IMG/VR virus record: IMGVR_UViG_3300049728_000110
Location: 1-38,630 of that record
DNA from: a virus
DNA length: 38,630 nucleotides
Direction: 5' to 3' (one strand)
The notes under the pieces are model-generated. The model ran no database searches and had not been told where the DNA came from. It saw only the letters and a list, made by a program, of their open reading frames with translations. Made by a program: the position numbers and the translations under genes. Each line of letters begins with the position of its first letter. The stretch's first letter is position 1. Of the stretch, positions 1-6,743 are shown one piece after another.

Positions 1-11
1 GGAAGCCGTGC
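1..11. other. Contig-end fold-back artefact
   Basis: Bases 1-13 are the exact reverse complement of bases 34-46. In the other copy of this locus (38490-38504) different sequence precedes the shared 126 bp, and that version continues the coat-protein reading frame. The first 11 bases are therefore most simply a chimeric or fold-back end of the assembly and not phage sequence. Confidence 0.75.
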
Positions 12-137
12 CGCAGGTTGCGTCTGCCACCATCGGCACGGCTTCCGGCGCGACTTCCACCAGCGCGGCTTTCACGGTCGGACAAACGGTTATCCCCCTC
101 GCCACCGCTGGCACCGGCCTGATTGTGGCTGGCGATG
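12..137. repeat. Terminal overlap, left copy (circular contig)
   Basis: Identical over 126 bp to 38505-38630. Both copies sit in the same codon phase of the coat-protein gene, so joining them gives one uninterrupted gene of 391 codons. This is the signature of a circular assembly graph (overlap close to a k-mer length), not of a biological terminal repeat, although a circularly permuted virion genome would give the same result. Confidence 0.9.
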
Positions 138-535
138 TTATCACATTCGCCAACGACACGAACAAGTACGTTGTGGCGTCGGCCACCATTGCCGGATCGA
201 ATCCGGCAACGGGCGATCAAATCGTGCTTGCGGCTCCTGGCTTGCGCAAGGCTCAGGGCGCGGCCACCCGCGCCATTACTGTCATTGGCACCAGCACATT
301 GCTGACCGCCAACTTGGCTTTCACGCAGAACGCTTTCTGCTACGGTTTCCGCCTGCCGACGGTTCCGGCTGAGGGAGACCTTGCCATCGCCCGCGAGATC
401 GTGCAAGACCCGCGCAGCGGCATCGCGTTCGAGTTGGCGGTTTACCCCGGCCACCGGATGAACCGATACGAGCTTTCTTGTGCCTACGGTTCGACGCTGG
501 TGAAGCCGGAACACGCGGCCCTGTTGGTTTACTGA
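12..535 (+). CDS. Major capsid protein, C-terminal part (P22 coat-like)
   Basis: This is the 3' part of the coat gene that starts at 37853; across the circular join the protein is 391 residues. The segment is rich in Gly, Ala, Thr and Val and contains AGDVITFANDTNKYVV, which resembles the beta-rich inserted (I-) domain of P22-type coat proteins. It ends in a conserved-looking C-terminus. It directly follows the protease/scaffold gene in the circular order, the usual place for a coat gene, and is followed by a strong terminator. The P22-coat family assignment rests on overall pattern and context. The exact domain limits are inference. Confidence 0.85.
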
Positions 536-568
536 TCTCGGTTCGCTCATTGGTCTGTCCTTTGTTTC

Positions 569-608
569 CCCGCCGCGCTGGCTTAACTAGCGCGGCGGGT
601 TTCGATTT
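569..608 (+). terminator. Rho-independent terminator after the coat gene
   Basis: A perfect 11-bp stem, CCCGCCGCGCT (569-579) with AGCGCGGCGGG (589-599), encloses a 9-nt loop and is followed by TTTCGATTT. It lies 34 bp after the coat stop codon. A terminator here would let the coat message accumulate separately from the downstream gene. The T-run is imperfect, so termination may be partial. Confidence 0.75.
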
Positions 609-947
609 ATGGCTGATTCAGATTACATCCTCGGCGGCTTCCGCGAAATGACGGCCAGCGACGTGCAGGGCGGTAGCGCCGTCTATGCCGGCGAAACGCT
701 CGATTGCACGGTAGGCGTGTTTGAACTGGAAAACCCGCTGCTTGCTGCCGGCGGTGGACATTCCCCCCGCCTGATGGGATTGATTGAGATTGCCGTTGAG
801 GACTTCCCCGCGAAGGCCGCGCTTGCCACCGGCCAGCCCATTGACGTAACCAGCATGGGCATTCTGCGCCACTGCAAGGTTGCGTCATGGGCCAACCTCG
901 GCCCCCTCTGGCAGATTACGGTTGTCGATCTGAACCAGGGCGCGTGA
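609..947 (+). CDS. Small structural protein after the coat gene (putative head completion)
   Basis: 112 residues, beginning MADSDYILGGF. It starts nine bases after the terminator hairpin with the context GATTTATGG, shared with other structural genes here (TTTATG). No signal peptide or membrane segment is seen. Its position between the coat gene and the tail cluster suggests a decoration or head-completion (stopper/connector) protein; this is inference from synteny, as no family motif is recognised. Its last 32 bases overlap, tail to tail, the end of the minus-strand accessory operon, and two TTCCCC motifs of the array (761, 804) fall inside it. Confidence 0.7.
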   Translation: MADSDYILGGFREMTASDVQGGSAVYAGETLDCTVGVFELENPLLAAGGGHSPRLMGLIEIAVEDFPAKAALATGQPIDVTSMGILRHCKVASWANLGPLWQITVVDLNQGA

Positions 948-1204
948 TTTCCCCCTGAGCCATCACGGCCAGCCGTTGCGGCACGAATTTCCCCCTACGC
1001 ACGCGGGCAGCGACTTCCTCACGCGCAAGCTCGCGCAGTCCCTGGCGCAAGGCCGCAACCCCCACGTCGGCCAGACTTCCCCGCATTGACCCCGCCAGGT
1101 AGCGCACGGCCAGGTATTCCCCCTGCGACCAGGGGACGATGAAGGGGTATTTGCTGGGTGTCCTCGTATTCCCCGCGCATGGGCGGGCTTTGTGGTGTGT
1201 TCAT
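916..1204 (-). pseudogene. Small accessory gene with a frameshift, downstream of the ligase
   Basis: An ATG at 1204 opens MNTPQSPPMRGEYEDTQQIP and then runs out of frame. The next frame continues immediately with FIVPWSQGEYLAVRYLAG and reads through to a stop at 916. Removing one base from the four-G run at 1144-1147 would give a continuous protein of 95 residues, largely helical and rich in Arg, Leu and Ala. The gene starts 4 nt after the ligase stop, so it is the last gene of the minus operon. The shift may be a homopolymer error, a true mutation or a programmed event. Function is not recognised. Confidence 0.55.
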
Positions 1205-1208
1205 AATC

Positions 1209-1850
1209 TCAATAGCTAACCAACCAACTGCCCGGAAAATCGGAGTCCAGCCGCGCCTCGCGCAACATTCCCCGCGCGGTCAGGCCAAAAGCCTCGACTT
1301 TGAGGACCGAGCCGACCCGCACATGGTCAAACCTGCTACGCAAGGCCAATTTCCCCCTATCCTCGCCCGTGGCTGCGTCGCAAAGCTTGACGCTTCCCCG
1401 CATAGGGTCAATACCGGCGACAACCACCCTGAACGTCTGGACGCGCTTACACTTGAGCCAGCCAGCGCCGAATGTGCCGGCCAGCGGCTTGGCAACCACA
1501 CCCTCCCCGCCTTCCCGGAGCAGGTGCTCCAGGAATTCCCCGCCCTGCCCCACGCGGCAAAGGCGGATATTCCCCGCGAGCGGTAGCGCAACACCCTGTA
1601 ACGCGGCCCAACGGTTCCAAGTGGATTCCCCGCGCATATCCTGCCCTTGAAGCGTGATTAGGTCGTTAACGACTAGCCGCCCGTCGCGCATCCGCTCGGC
1701 GTTGACGCTGGTAAAGTTCCCCAGGTCCGCGAATTCGTGCCGCCCGTCTGACTTCTCTTGGAACATGAAGCCCGAGTAATTCCCCCCGCGCCAGCGCAGG
1801 CCGGCGGCGAGGGGAACTGATTCGAGCTTGGGTTTGAGCAGGGCGGTCAT
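1209..1850 (-). CDS. Compact ATP-dependent DNA ligase
   Basis: 213 residues from ATG 1850. Nucleotidyltransferase motif I is EKSDGR, with the AMP-accepting lysine at about residue 33. A motif III-like VNDLI lies near 61-65. Motif IV EGVVAK is at 116-121 and a motif V-like KCKR at 133-136. The remaining ~75 residues, with VGSVLKVEAFGLT, fit a minimal C-terminal OB-fold. It would seal nicks in the phage or host DNA. It is much shorter than cellular ligases and lacks an N-terminal DNA-binding domain, as in small phage/Lig E-type enzymes. A TTG codon 24 bases upstream could extend it. It follows the KGG gene by 7 nt and is saturated with GGGGAA motifs. Confidence 0.85.
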   Translation of the reverse strand: MTALLKPKLESVPLAAGLRWRGGNYSGFMFQEKSDGRHEFADLGNFTSVNAERMRDGRLVVNDLITLQGQDMRGESTWNRWAALQGVALPLAGNIRLCRVGQGGEFLEHLLREGGEGVVAKPLAGTFGAGWLKCKRVQTFRVVVAGIDPMRGSVKLCDAATGEDRGKLALRSRFDHVRVGSVLKVEAFGLTARGMLREARLDSDFPGSWLVSY

Positions 1851-1857
1851 ATCTTTT

Positions 1858-1995
1858 TTAGCTAACGGTCTCAACTGGTTTCGGCTTCTTCGGCCGGCCG
1901 CCCAATTTCCCGTTTTTTCTCGCAGCTGCGGTTTTCGCGGCCGACTTCGATTTTCCCCCGACCCGTCCGAGTGCGACTGCTGCGGGGTTTTTCAT
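1858..1995 (-). CDS. Small KGG-motif basic protein
   Basis: 45 residues, beginning MKNPAAVALGRVGGKSKS and ending in a Lys/Pro-rich tail. The G-x-x-G-G-K ... A-A-A-R-x-N-G-K-x-G-G-R-P pattern is the short basic repeat (KGG-like) found in stress-response-type and many small phage proteins; nucleic-acid binding is a plausible but unproven role. AGAAG sits 5 nt before the ATG, and the ATG overlaps the stop of the upstream gene (ATGA), indicating translational coupling. It is easily missed because of its size. Confidence 0.75.
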   Translation of the reverse strand: MKNPAAVALGRVGGKSKSAAKTAAARKNGKLGGRPKKPKPVETVS

Positions 1996-2228
1996 ACGCT
2001 TCTCAGAACTTCGACGGTATCCTCGCTCCCCAACATTCGAGCAACAGGGTCCAGCTTACGCGACTCCTTCACTATCGTCCACGCGCGTCCAGTTTGGAGA
2101 TATACCGACCCGCAGCACGCATGAAAATGGATCAACGTCATTTGCTGACAAAGTTCGGGGTGACCAGGGACGCGAAGAATCGGGGTCTGCGGTGCAGTAA
2201 ATTCGTGGCCGCTCGGTGGGCAGATCAT
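1992..2228 (-). CDS. Unrecognised 78-residue protein of the accessory operon
   Basis: This frame is chosen because it has ATGA overlaps with both neighbours: its ATG overlaps the stop of the gene at 2225 and its stop overlaps the ATG of the KGG gene. The protein begins MICPPSGHEFTAP, has scattered Cys and His (Cys3, His8 and a central HFHACC) that could bind metal, and ends in an acidic, Leu-rich tail. No family is recognised. A competing frame at 2056-2280 looks protein-like too, so confidence is limited. Confidence 0.5.
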   Translation of the reverse strand: MICPPSGHEFTAPQTPILRVPGHPELCQQMTLIHFHACCGSVYLQTGRAWTIVKESRKLDPVARMLGSEDTVEVLRSV

Positions 2229-2650
2229 ATTTGGGGAGATTGTCCGGCACAGCTAGTCCAAGAGTTGTCCACGCCGACACGGTTTCCGAGGCCGTTGCGG
2301 GTTTCGCCGGTCTCGGTTATTCTCCACACCGGGCGAGCGGTGCGACTCGGCTTTTCGCTGCCTAAAAGGCAGGCATTGTGTCGGCGTTTGAGCCGGTCAC
2401 TGAGCGCGGAGGCCGTTGTACCGAGCTCGTCGGCTAGGTCGTTGAGCAGTTGCATGACCGCCGTTTCCGCCGCCGATTTGATTTTGTTTTCCACCGCCGC
2501 CGAAATTTCAGGGTTTGCGATTACGAGTTCCACGCCGCCGGTCGGCGTGCTCGGCAGCCAGTGATATTTCCAGCCTTTTGACGCGTCCATTTCGCGGACG
2601 GGGAATGTCGGTTGGTTTTTTGTTACCTCTACGGTTGTGCGTGTTTTCAT
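2225..2650 (-). CDS. Unrecognised 141-residue accessory protein
   Basis: Starts at MKTRTTVEVTKNQ (ATG 2650); an in-frame ATG 24 bases upstream (MTSQKEN) is possible. The middle, about residues 45-85, is a predicted amphipathic helix with ENKIKSAAETAVMQLLNDLA. The C-terminus is basic and then polar. There is no signal peptide or membrane segment. It is the third gene of the minus-strand operon and ends with an ATGA overlap to the next gene. Nothing in it identifies a function. Confidence 0.6.
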   Translation of the reverse strand: MKTRTTVEVTKNQPTFPVREMDASKGWKYHWLPSTPTGGVELVIANPEISAAVENKIKSAAETAVMQLLNDLADELGTTASALSDRLKRRHNACLLGSEKPSRTARPVWRITETGETRNGLGNRVGVDNSWTSCAGQSPQI

Positions 2651-2709
2651 ATTTTCTTTTTGGCTAGTCATAGCTCTTTGTTCGGTCTCAGTCGAGACCA
2701 TGTACCCAT

Positions 2710-2964
2710 CTAGCCTGCGGTTTGAACGGTGAAATTGTAGTTGTGGCCCTGTGTGGTGTGCGGCTCGCCTTTCGGAGTATAGCCGATGAACGCGGAAAAT
2801 TCTGCTAGCGTACCATCCTGTGAATATGCGCCCATATTGCATGTCCTCGCGTAGCCTGATTTCCCAAACTCCCGACGAGCGGCGCGGCCAGCGAACAATT
2901 CAGCCGCCGCCGTCATCGAATCAGCTATCACTGAGTTAAAAGTTTTGCATGTGTATCGCTCCAT
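2710..2964 (-). CDS. Small conserved-type phage protein (MERYTCK)
   Basis: 84 residues from ATG 2964, preceded by GGAG. The core ADSMTAAAELFAGRAARREFG followed by a short beta-rich tail resembles small accessory proteins common in environmental phages, where an N-terminal strand is followed by an A-x-x-F-A-x-R-x-A-R helix. Two upstream in-frame ATGs (3006 and 3030) exist. The latter overlaps the stop of the preceding gene as ATGA, so the true start could give up to 106 residues. Function is unknown. Confidence 0.6.
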   Translation of the reverse strand: MERYTCKTFNSVIADSMTAAAELFAGRAARREFGKSGYARTCNMGAYSQDGTLAEFSAFIGYTPKGEPHTTQGHNYNFTVQTAG

Positions 2965-3026
2965 TGTCGTTTCTCCACGGATTGCGAATTTTTCAGTCGT
3001 TTTCATTTTCGTTCTTTCTTTGGCGG

Positions 3027-3218
3027 TCATTTCGCGGCGGAGTTGAGTTTTTCCTGTTGGTCGGCGATGCATGAGTCGAGCGGGCGGAAGTCACCGCAAC
3101 CCTGGCATTGGCAATATCCGACGTCCAAGACATACCGGGTATTTCCGGAGTGACCCTTTTCGCAGCGCAGCAGTTTCACGTATCCCTCTTTATCGATTTT
3201 TAGTTTTGCAGTTGTCAT
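3027..3218 (-). CDS. Small zinc-ribbon-like protein, first gene of the minus operon
   Basis: 63 residues from ATG 3218 ([19 protein letters not shown]). Cys19, the following His and the cluster CQCQGCGDF near residues 40-48, plus a later Cys, are arranged like a treble-clef or zinc-ribbon metal site. The leader AAAGAACGAAAATG is repeated almost exactly at 3006, upstream of the next gene. As the promoter-proximal gene of an accessory operon it may be a regulator or an inhibitor protein; that is inference. Confidence 0.6.
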   Translation of the reverse strand: MTTAKLKIDKEGYVKLLRCEKGHSGNTRYVLDVGYCQCQGCGDFRPLDSCIADQQEKLNSAAK

Positions 3219-3372
3219 TTTCGTTCTTTCGTTTTCGAACAACCTTACTGGGGTCGCTCTCTTTATCTACCCACACAATAACCTATCCGCTTGGGTATGC
3301 AACAACTTTCTTCTCAGTACTTATACGGATGCCAATCGCCACAAGTTTATCGATACGAATTTATCGAAACGC
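3219..3372. promoter_or_regulatory. Intergenic region likely driving the minus operon
   Basis: A 154-bp non-coding stretch, AT-richer than its surroundings, precedes the first minus-strand gene. No strong -35/-10 pair is clear; a weak candidate on the minus strand is TTGCAT with a 16-bp spacer before TATTGT. It contains CACACAATA at 3273-3281, matched in inverted orientation by TATTGTGTG at 4443-4451 on the other side of the host-gene patchwork. Confidence 0.35.
3346..3371 (+). repeat. Tandem TTTATCGAWACG repeat at the edge of the host-gene insert
   Basis: TTTATCGATACG (3346-3357) is followed after 2 nt by TTTATCGAAACG (3360-3371), one mismatch in 12. The next base but one is the ATG of the atpD fragment. 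The tandem could be a binding site or the scar of an insertion. Confidence 0.6.
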
Positions 3373-4035
3373 ATGAATACAGGCAAAATCGTTCAAGTCA
3401 TCGGTCCGGTGGTGGACGTCGAGTTCCCCGATCAACTCCCCGCCATCTACAACGCCGTGACTATCGAATACGACCTTCCGCTCCAGGGGAAGGCCAAGCT
3501 GACGCTCGAAGTCCAGCAGCACCTCGGCGACCATTGGGTTCGCACCGTGGCCATGTCCACGACCGACGGCCTCAAGCGCGGCAAGGAATCGGTGCTCATC
3601 ATTGACGAAGCGCAAGACCTGACGGACGAATTGCTCGAACAGATCCGGCTGCTGTCGAACCTGGAGACGGACAACCGCAAGCTGCTGCAAATCGTATTGC
3701 TGGGCCAGCCCGAGCTGCGCGGCCGGCTCAACAATCCGCGACTGCGCCAACTGCGCCAGCGCATCACCGTCCGCTACCATTTGCCGCCGCTCAAACGCTT
3801 CGAGGTCACCCAATATGTGCAGCACCGGCTGCACGTCTCGGGCGGGAATGGCACGCCCTATTTCACCCGCCCTGCCCTGTGGCGAGTCCATCACTATAGC
3901 CAGGGCATTCCACGGCTCGTAAACGCGGTTTGCGACAAGGCCCTCCTGGCGGGGTTCGTTCAGCAAAGCGAGCGGATTGACTTTCGGATGGTCGGCCAGG
4001 CCGTTCGCGAACTCGAAGGACAAATCAACGCATGA
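3373..4035 (+). pseudogene. Chimeric ORF: AtpD N-terminus fused to ExeA/GspA-like ATPase C-terminus
   Basis: 220 residues. Residues 1-71 match the start of F-type ATP synthase beta ([20 protein letters not shown], then a TTDGLKRG-type segment). From about residue 72 the protein is the C-terminal half of an ExeA/MshM-type secretion ATPase: Walker [11 protein letters not shown], then [18 protein letters not shown] and the C-terminal helical lid. The frame is preserved across the junction near 3583. Both parents are cut before or after their Walker A loop, so no P-loop remains and ATPase activity is unlikely. It is followed, overlapping by 4 nt, by a GspB-like gene, the natural neighbour of ExeA. 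It may be captured host DNA or an assembly chimera. Confidence 0.75.
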
Positions 4036-4433
4036 GCTTAATCAACGATGCCTTAAGGCGGGCCAAAGAGACGCAGCAGCAAGCCTCTCCTCCGCCCCCA
4101 TCACCGATGCAATTCCGGCCGATCGAACCGGCGCGGCACGCCCGGTATGACTTCGGCCTGTTGATGCCCGCCGCATTGGCCGTGGTCGGGCTCCTCGCGC
4201 TCTTCTTCGCCTGGCAGTGGGCCCAGGGGCGCAAGTCAACGGAGCCGCGACAGGTGCGGGCGCTCGCCCCAGCGGCTGCGCAGGCGACAATCGCTCCTCA
4301 ACCGGTTTCCCCTTCGGTAGCGGCAACCGCCCCGGCACCAGCTCCGGCCGCCCAACCAACCCCGCCCTCGCAACCGCATCCATACAAAAACCACAACATA
4401 TTGTGTCCACACATAGGACACCGCAACATATAG
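4032..4433 (+). pseudogene. Truncated GspB-like membrane protein
   Basis: 133 codons, beginning [17 protein letters not shown], the hallmark N-terminus of GspB/ExeB-like partners of ExeA ATPases. A single membrane segment (about residues 39-58, LLMPAALAVVGLLALFFAW) follows, then an Ala/Pro-rich periplasmic linker. The natural protein should continue into a folded periplasmic domain. Here the reading frame degenerates near 4385, where composition changes abruptly to AT-rich sequence, so the right junction of the host-derived block lies about there. ATGA overlap with the upstream gene is preserved from the host operon. Confidence 0.7.
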
Positions 4434-4480
4434 CACACTACCTATTGTGTGTCTAATAGCTGGACACACTATATGGACCC
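4391..4480. promoter_or_regulatory. Cluster of GTGTC/GACAC dyads upstream of the tail operon
   Basis: Two inverted repeats lie here: GTGTCC-7 nt-GGACAC (4403-4421) and GTGTGTC-9 nt-GACACAC (4447-4469). A third overlapping dyad is CACAC-8 nt-GTGTG (about 4434-4451), and a direct repeat GCAACATAT-like element occurs at 4393 and 4423. The stretch is AT-rich and sits between the host-gene block and the first tail gene, so it is a good candidate for an operator/promoter of the tail operon. No convincing -35/-10 pair was identified. Confidence 0.5.
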
Positions 4481-4500
4481 CCAATAAGGAATCTATTGAG

Positions 4501-4516
4501 CCTTTAACGTTAAAGG
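4501..4516. promoter_or_regulatory. Perfect 16-bp palindrome
   Basis: CCTTTAACGTTAAAGG is a perfect palindrome without a loop, better suited to a dimeric DNA-binding protein than to an RNA hairpin. It lies 112 bp upstream of the first tail gene. The remaining bases 4517-4627 hold no gene that can be supported. Confidence 0.5.
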
Positions 4517-4627
4517 ACGGGTTACCGAACCGCCTAATCTGCGCATGAGAGGCTTGCCAATTTCCTTTTACACGTTAGCCGACGACATTTCGTAGTCGGA
4601 TGCTGGTTTTGACTGCCCGCATTGGTG

Positions 4628-5476
4628 ATGGCTGGAATCGAACTTAAACTGGACACGTCATCGCTGGATCGGGCGATGGATTTAGCGGAGTCGTGGTCGG
4701 AGTCTACGCCAGCCTTTCTGGTAATCCTCACAGCGCAAAGGATCACGAGCAAAGTCAAAGAGTACACGCCGTTTGTTTCCCAAGAAACGATAGACACCGA
4801 GCTTGAGGTTGTTTTCGCACCAGGCAAGACGCCGACCGGAAGACTGTCAAAGCAGAAGAAATACACAGTCCCAATGTTTGGGGCCGAACAGGATGCCGGC
4901 TCCGGTAGGTCGCTGGCCTACATGATCCAACTTGCACGAATGGCTCCAGGCTCAGAATACAACAGGCTGACAAACAACCGCTGGAGGCTTCCCGCGGGCT
5001 TCGAGATGCTGAAAGGGATGGATAAGGCAGGCCGAACTACCGTCTTGCAGGCGCTTGCGGATCGTATGTTAAAGGCCCGCCACTCATCAACGCACTTCCT
5101 GGTTGCCGGCTGGGCATCGGCTGCGAAGAAGATTTTTAACCTGCGCGGATTCATCGAGCGAATTGAGGGTGGAGAGAATGGCGGATCATCGCTGGATGAG
5201 GGCTTTTCAGAGCAAAAGGTATCACCGAAGCCGAATATGTCGGAGGTCAATTTTACCACAAGCAAGAACTCCGCCACGATAACAGTTGAAAATAGGATTG
5301 GCCTGGAGGATTCAAGGGTCAATGGAAGCAACGCAGTGAACTACCACGAGGCGCTTATCAAATACGGCACCCAGCCATTACAGCGGGCGATAGACGAGGT
5401 TGCGGCGGAGATGACAGAGCATTACATGGCGAAGGACATGCGCGAGATGGCCGCTGCCTTCAACGCGATTCGTTGA
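4628..5476 (+). CDS. Unrecognised virion protein at the head-tail boundary
   Basis: 282 residues from ATG 4628 (MAGIELKLDTSSLDRAMD). It has an amphipathic N-terminal helix, a central region with TPFVSQETIDTELEV, and a C-terminal helix that ends AAAFNAIR. N-terminal helix plus KVKEYTPF resembles neck or tail-completion proteins (HK97 gp10-like), which usually open the tail cassette, but the protein is about twice their length. The assignment rests on gene order. It is the first gene after the minus-strand and host-derived interruption of the structural cluster. Confidence 0.6.
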   Translation: MAGIELKLDTSSLDRAMDLAESWSESTPAFLVILTAQRITSKVKEYTPFVSQETIDTELEVVFAPGKTPTGRLSKQKKYTVPMFGAEQDAGSGRSLAYMIQLARMAPGSEYNRLTNNRWRLPAGFEMLKGMDKAGRTTVLQALADRMLKARHSSTHFLVAGWASAAKKIFNLRGFIERIEGGENGGSSLDEGFSEQKVSPKPNMSEVNFTTSKNSATITVENRIGLEDSRVNGSNAVNYHEALIKYGTQPLQRAIDEVAAEMTEHYMAKDMREMAAAFNAIR

Positions 5477-5492
5477 CTTTCGGCTTAGGCTG

Positions 5493-6041
5493 ATGGCTTT
5501 CGTCAATCCAAGTTCAAAGATCGAGCGAGCGGTAATGGCGTTCCTGATACTACAAAGTAGGGCCGACCCCACCGCAACGTTCATTTCCAATGACGTTCGC
5601 GTTCGCTCCTTTCCAAACCGCACCATCCTGGCCACTGGATTCAACCCGAGCGTTCCGCATCGGCAAGATGGCGTGGTTTACTTCGGTATCCAGCATCATT
5701 TCAGCGTTGCACAAGACTCCAGCAATCCAGACGTCGGTGCGCTGCGTAAGGCAATAGATGACTTTGTGAGCGCGACGGTGGATACCATGACGATCAGTGA
5801 TGGCAACTCACTGAGTACGGTTGCTGATGGGATTACGAGAGCCGGCCGTTGGCTGGCACAAACGGATGGAACCGATGATGGAGACGCGATAGCCGCCAAC
5901 AATGCCGACATGGTAGATTTTCGATGCGATTGGATCAAGATGGAAACTCCGTTTCTCGTCAGGGGTAAGGCAGACGAGAAAGGCGACTACTGGGTTGAGA
6001 TTCTCAATTTCAGCGCATTCGTCAGCCAGGCATCAAACTGA
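5493..6041 (+). CDS. Unrecognised protein, putative tail terminator position
   Basis: 182 residues (MAFVNPSSKIERAVMAFLI). The N-terminal helix is followed by beta-rich sequence with NVR-like FISNDVRVRSF and VPHRQDGVVYFG, then DNSSNPDV-type loops. The size, the place (second tail gene, upstream of a tube-like protein) and the mix of a helix packed on strands fit tail terminator proteins. No sequence motif proves it. Its stop is followed by exactly TTT and the next ATG. Confidence 0.55.
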   Translation: MAFVNPSSKIERAVMAFLILQSRADPTATFISNDVRVRSFPNRTILATGFNPSVPHRQDGVVYFGIQHHFSVAQDSSNPDVGALRKAIDDFVSATVDTMTISDGNSLSTVADGITRAGRWLAQTDGTDDGDAIAANNADMVDFRCDWIKMETPFLVRGKADEKGDYWVEILNFSAFVSQASN

Positions 6042-6044
6042 TTT

Positions 6045-6344
6045 ATGGACAAAAAAGCATTCGCAAACATGCCGTTACCCACCGAACCCAAACAGCTTGT
6101 CAGGGCCTCGATTAATGGCATCACGGACAATATTGCGGATCTGAAATCCGCCGTTGACTCAATGGATTTGAACGAACATTTGAAGGCCTACATTGCAAGT
6201 GAACTTGACGAGATAACCACGAACGCCGCCGAGATTCTCCTGCATGACATTGAAAGGCCGTATGGTGGGTTCGACCTGCATATTTGCGTCAAGGCTGTGA
6301 GTCTCGGCGCCGCTGCGGAATCTGTATTCGTGCGCGGAAGTTGA
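6045..6344 (+). CDS. Small unrecognised tail-cluster protein
   Basis: 99 residues, acidic and mostly helical (DIADLKSAVDSMDLNEHLK). It starts in the recurrent context TGA-TTT-ATG directly after the previous stop. No signal peptide, membrane segment or metal site is seen. Role unknown. Confidence 0.55.
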   Translation: MDKKAFANMPLPTEPKQLVRASINGITDNIADLKSAVDSMDLNEHLKAYIASELDEITTNAAEILLHDIERPYGGFDLHICVKAVSLGAAAESVFVRGS

Positions 6345-6362
6345 CTATCAGCAATCTACGAT

Positions 6363-6743
6363 ATGAAGAAACTACTCTTTGCGGCCTGCGTGGCGATTGC
6401 CTCAATTGCGGTCAGCGCAGCGCCAGTCCTCTTGGTTGGCTCGCTTCAGGCGGTCAACAATACCACGTTCACCAGTAACACCAATATCCTGTCCCAAAAC
6501 TTTCCGACGCCTCAACAGCTTTCGGTTACGCATGGGGCACTGGCGAGCACCAACGATGTGGTGATAAGGCAACAGGTATCCGTTGACAATACAAACTGGA
6601 TCACGTTCGCAACACTGACGATGCCGAGCACCAACTCCACAACGGAAGTGATTCAGGGCTACACCTACCCGCTAACCAATTACTACCGAGTCCAGATCGT
6701 TACTACCAATTCCCAGAATGTTGGAGTCAGTTATGGAAATTAA
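6363..6743 (+). CDS. Secreted beta-rich protein encoded inside the tail operon
   Basis: 126 residues. Residues 1-19 (MKKLLFAACVAIASIAVSA) form a classic Sec signal peptide with an A-x-A-type cleavage site. The mature part is rich in Asn, Thr, Ser and Val, without Cys, and looks like a single beta-sandwich domain. A Sec-exported protein between tail genes is unusual. It may decorate the virion surface, act in the periplasm, or be a moron. It overlaps the next gene by 11 bases. Confidence 0.65.
   Translation: MKKLLFAACVAIASIAVSAAPVLLVGSLQAVNNTTFTSNTNILSQNFPTPQQLSVTHGALASTNDVVIRQQVSVDNTNWITFATLTMPSTNSTTEVIQGYTYPLTNYYRVQIVTTNSQNVGVSYGN

Larger units (their letters stand above)
566..1958 (-). repeat. 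Array of GGGGAA motifs on the minus strand
   Basis: TTCCCC on the plus strand (GGGGAA on the minus) begins at 566, 761, 804, 949, 989, 1077, 1117, 1169, 1268, 1351, 1394, 1536, 1570, 1626, 1717, 1780 and 1953. Thirteen copies fall in the 840 bp from 949 to 1785, where composition predicts roughly 0.5. The preferred context is (A/G)(A/T)TTCCCC(C/G). Copies occur in all three codon phases of the ligase gene, in the frameshifted gene beside it and in non-translated bases, so codon usage does not explain them. By eye only a handful occur in the remaining 36 kb. Confidence 0.8.

Noticed and set aside
1158-1586. 142-residue plus-strand open frame
   Set aside because: It is antisense to the ligase gene, which has unmistakable nucleotidyltransferase motifs.
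566-1958. Diversity-generating retroelement as explanation for the motif array
   Set aside because: No reverse transcriptase gene and no template/variable repeat pair are present in the window.
2056-2280. Alternative minus-strand frame of 74 residues with plausible composition
   Set aside because: The frame 1992-2228 has ATGA overlaps with both neighbours, a better operon fit. The choice is not certain.
3361-4023. 220-residue open frame on the minus strand opposite the AtpD::ExeA chimera
   Set aside because: It mirrors the plus frame of GC-rich coding DNA; the plus frame has clear AtpD and ExeA motifs, the minus frame none.
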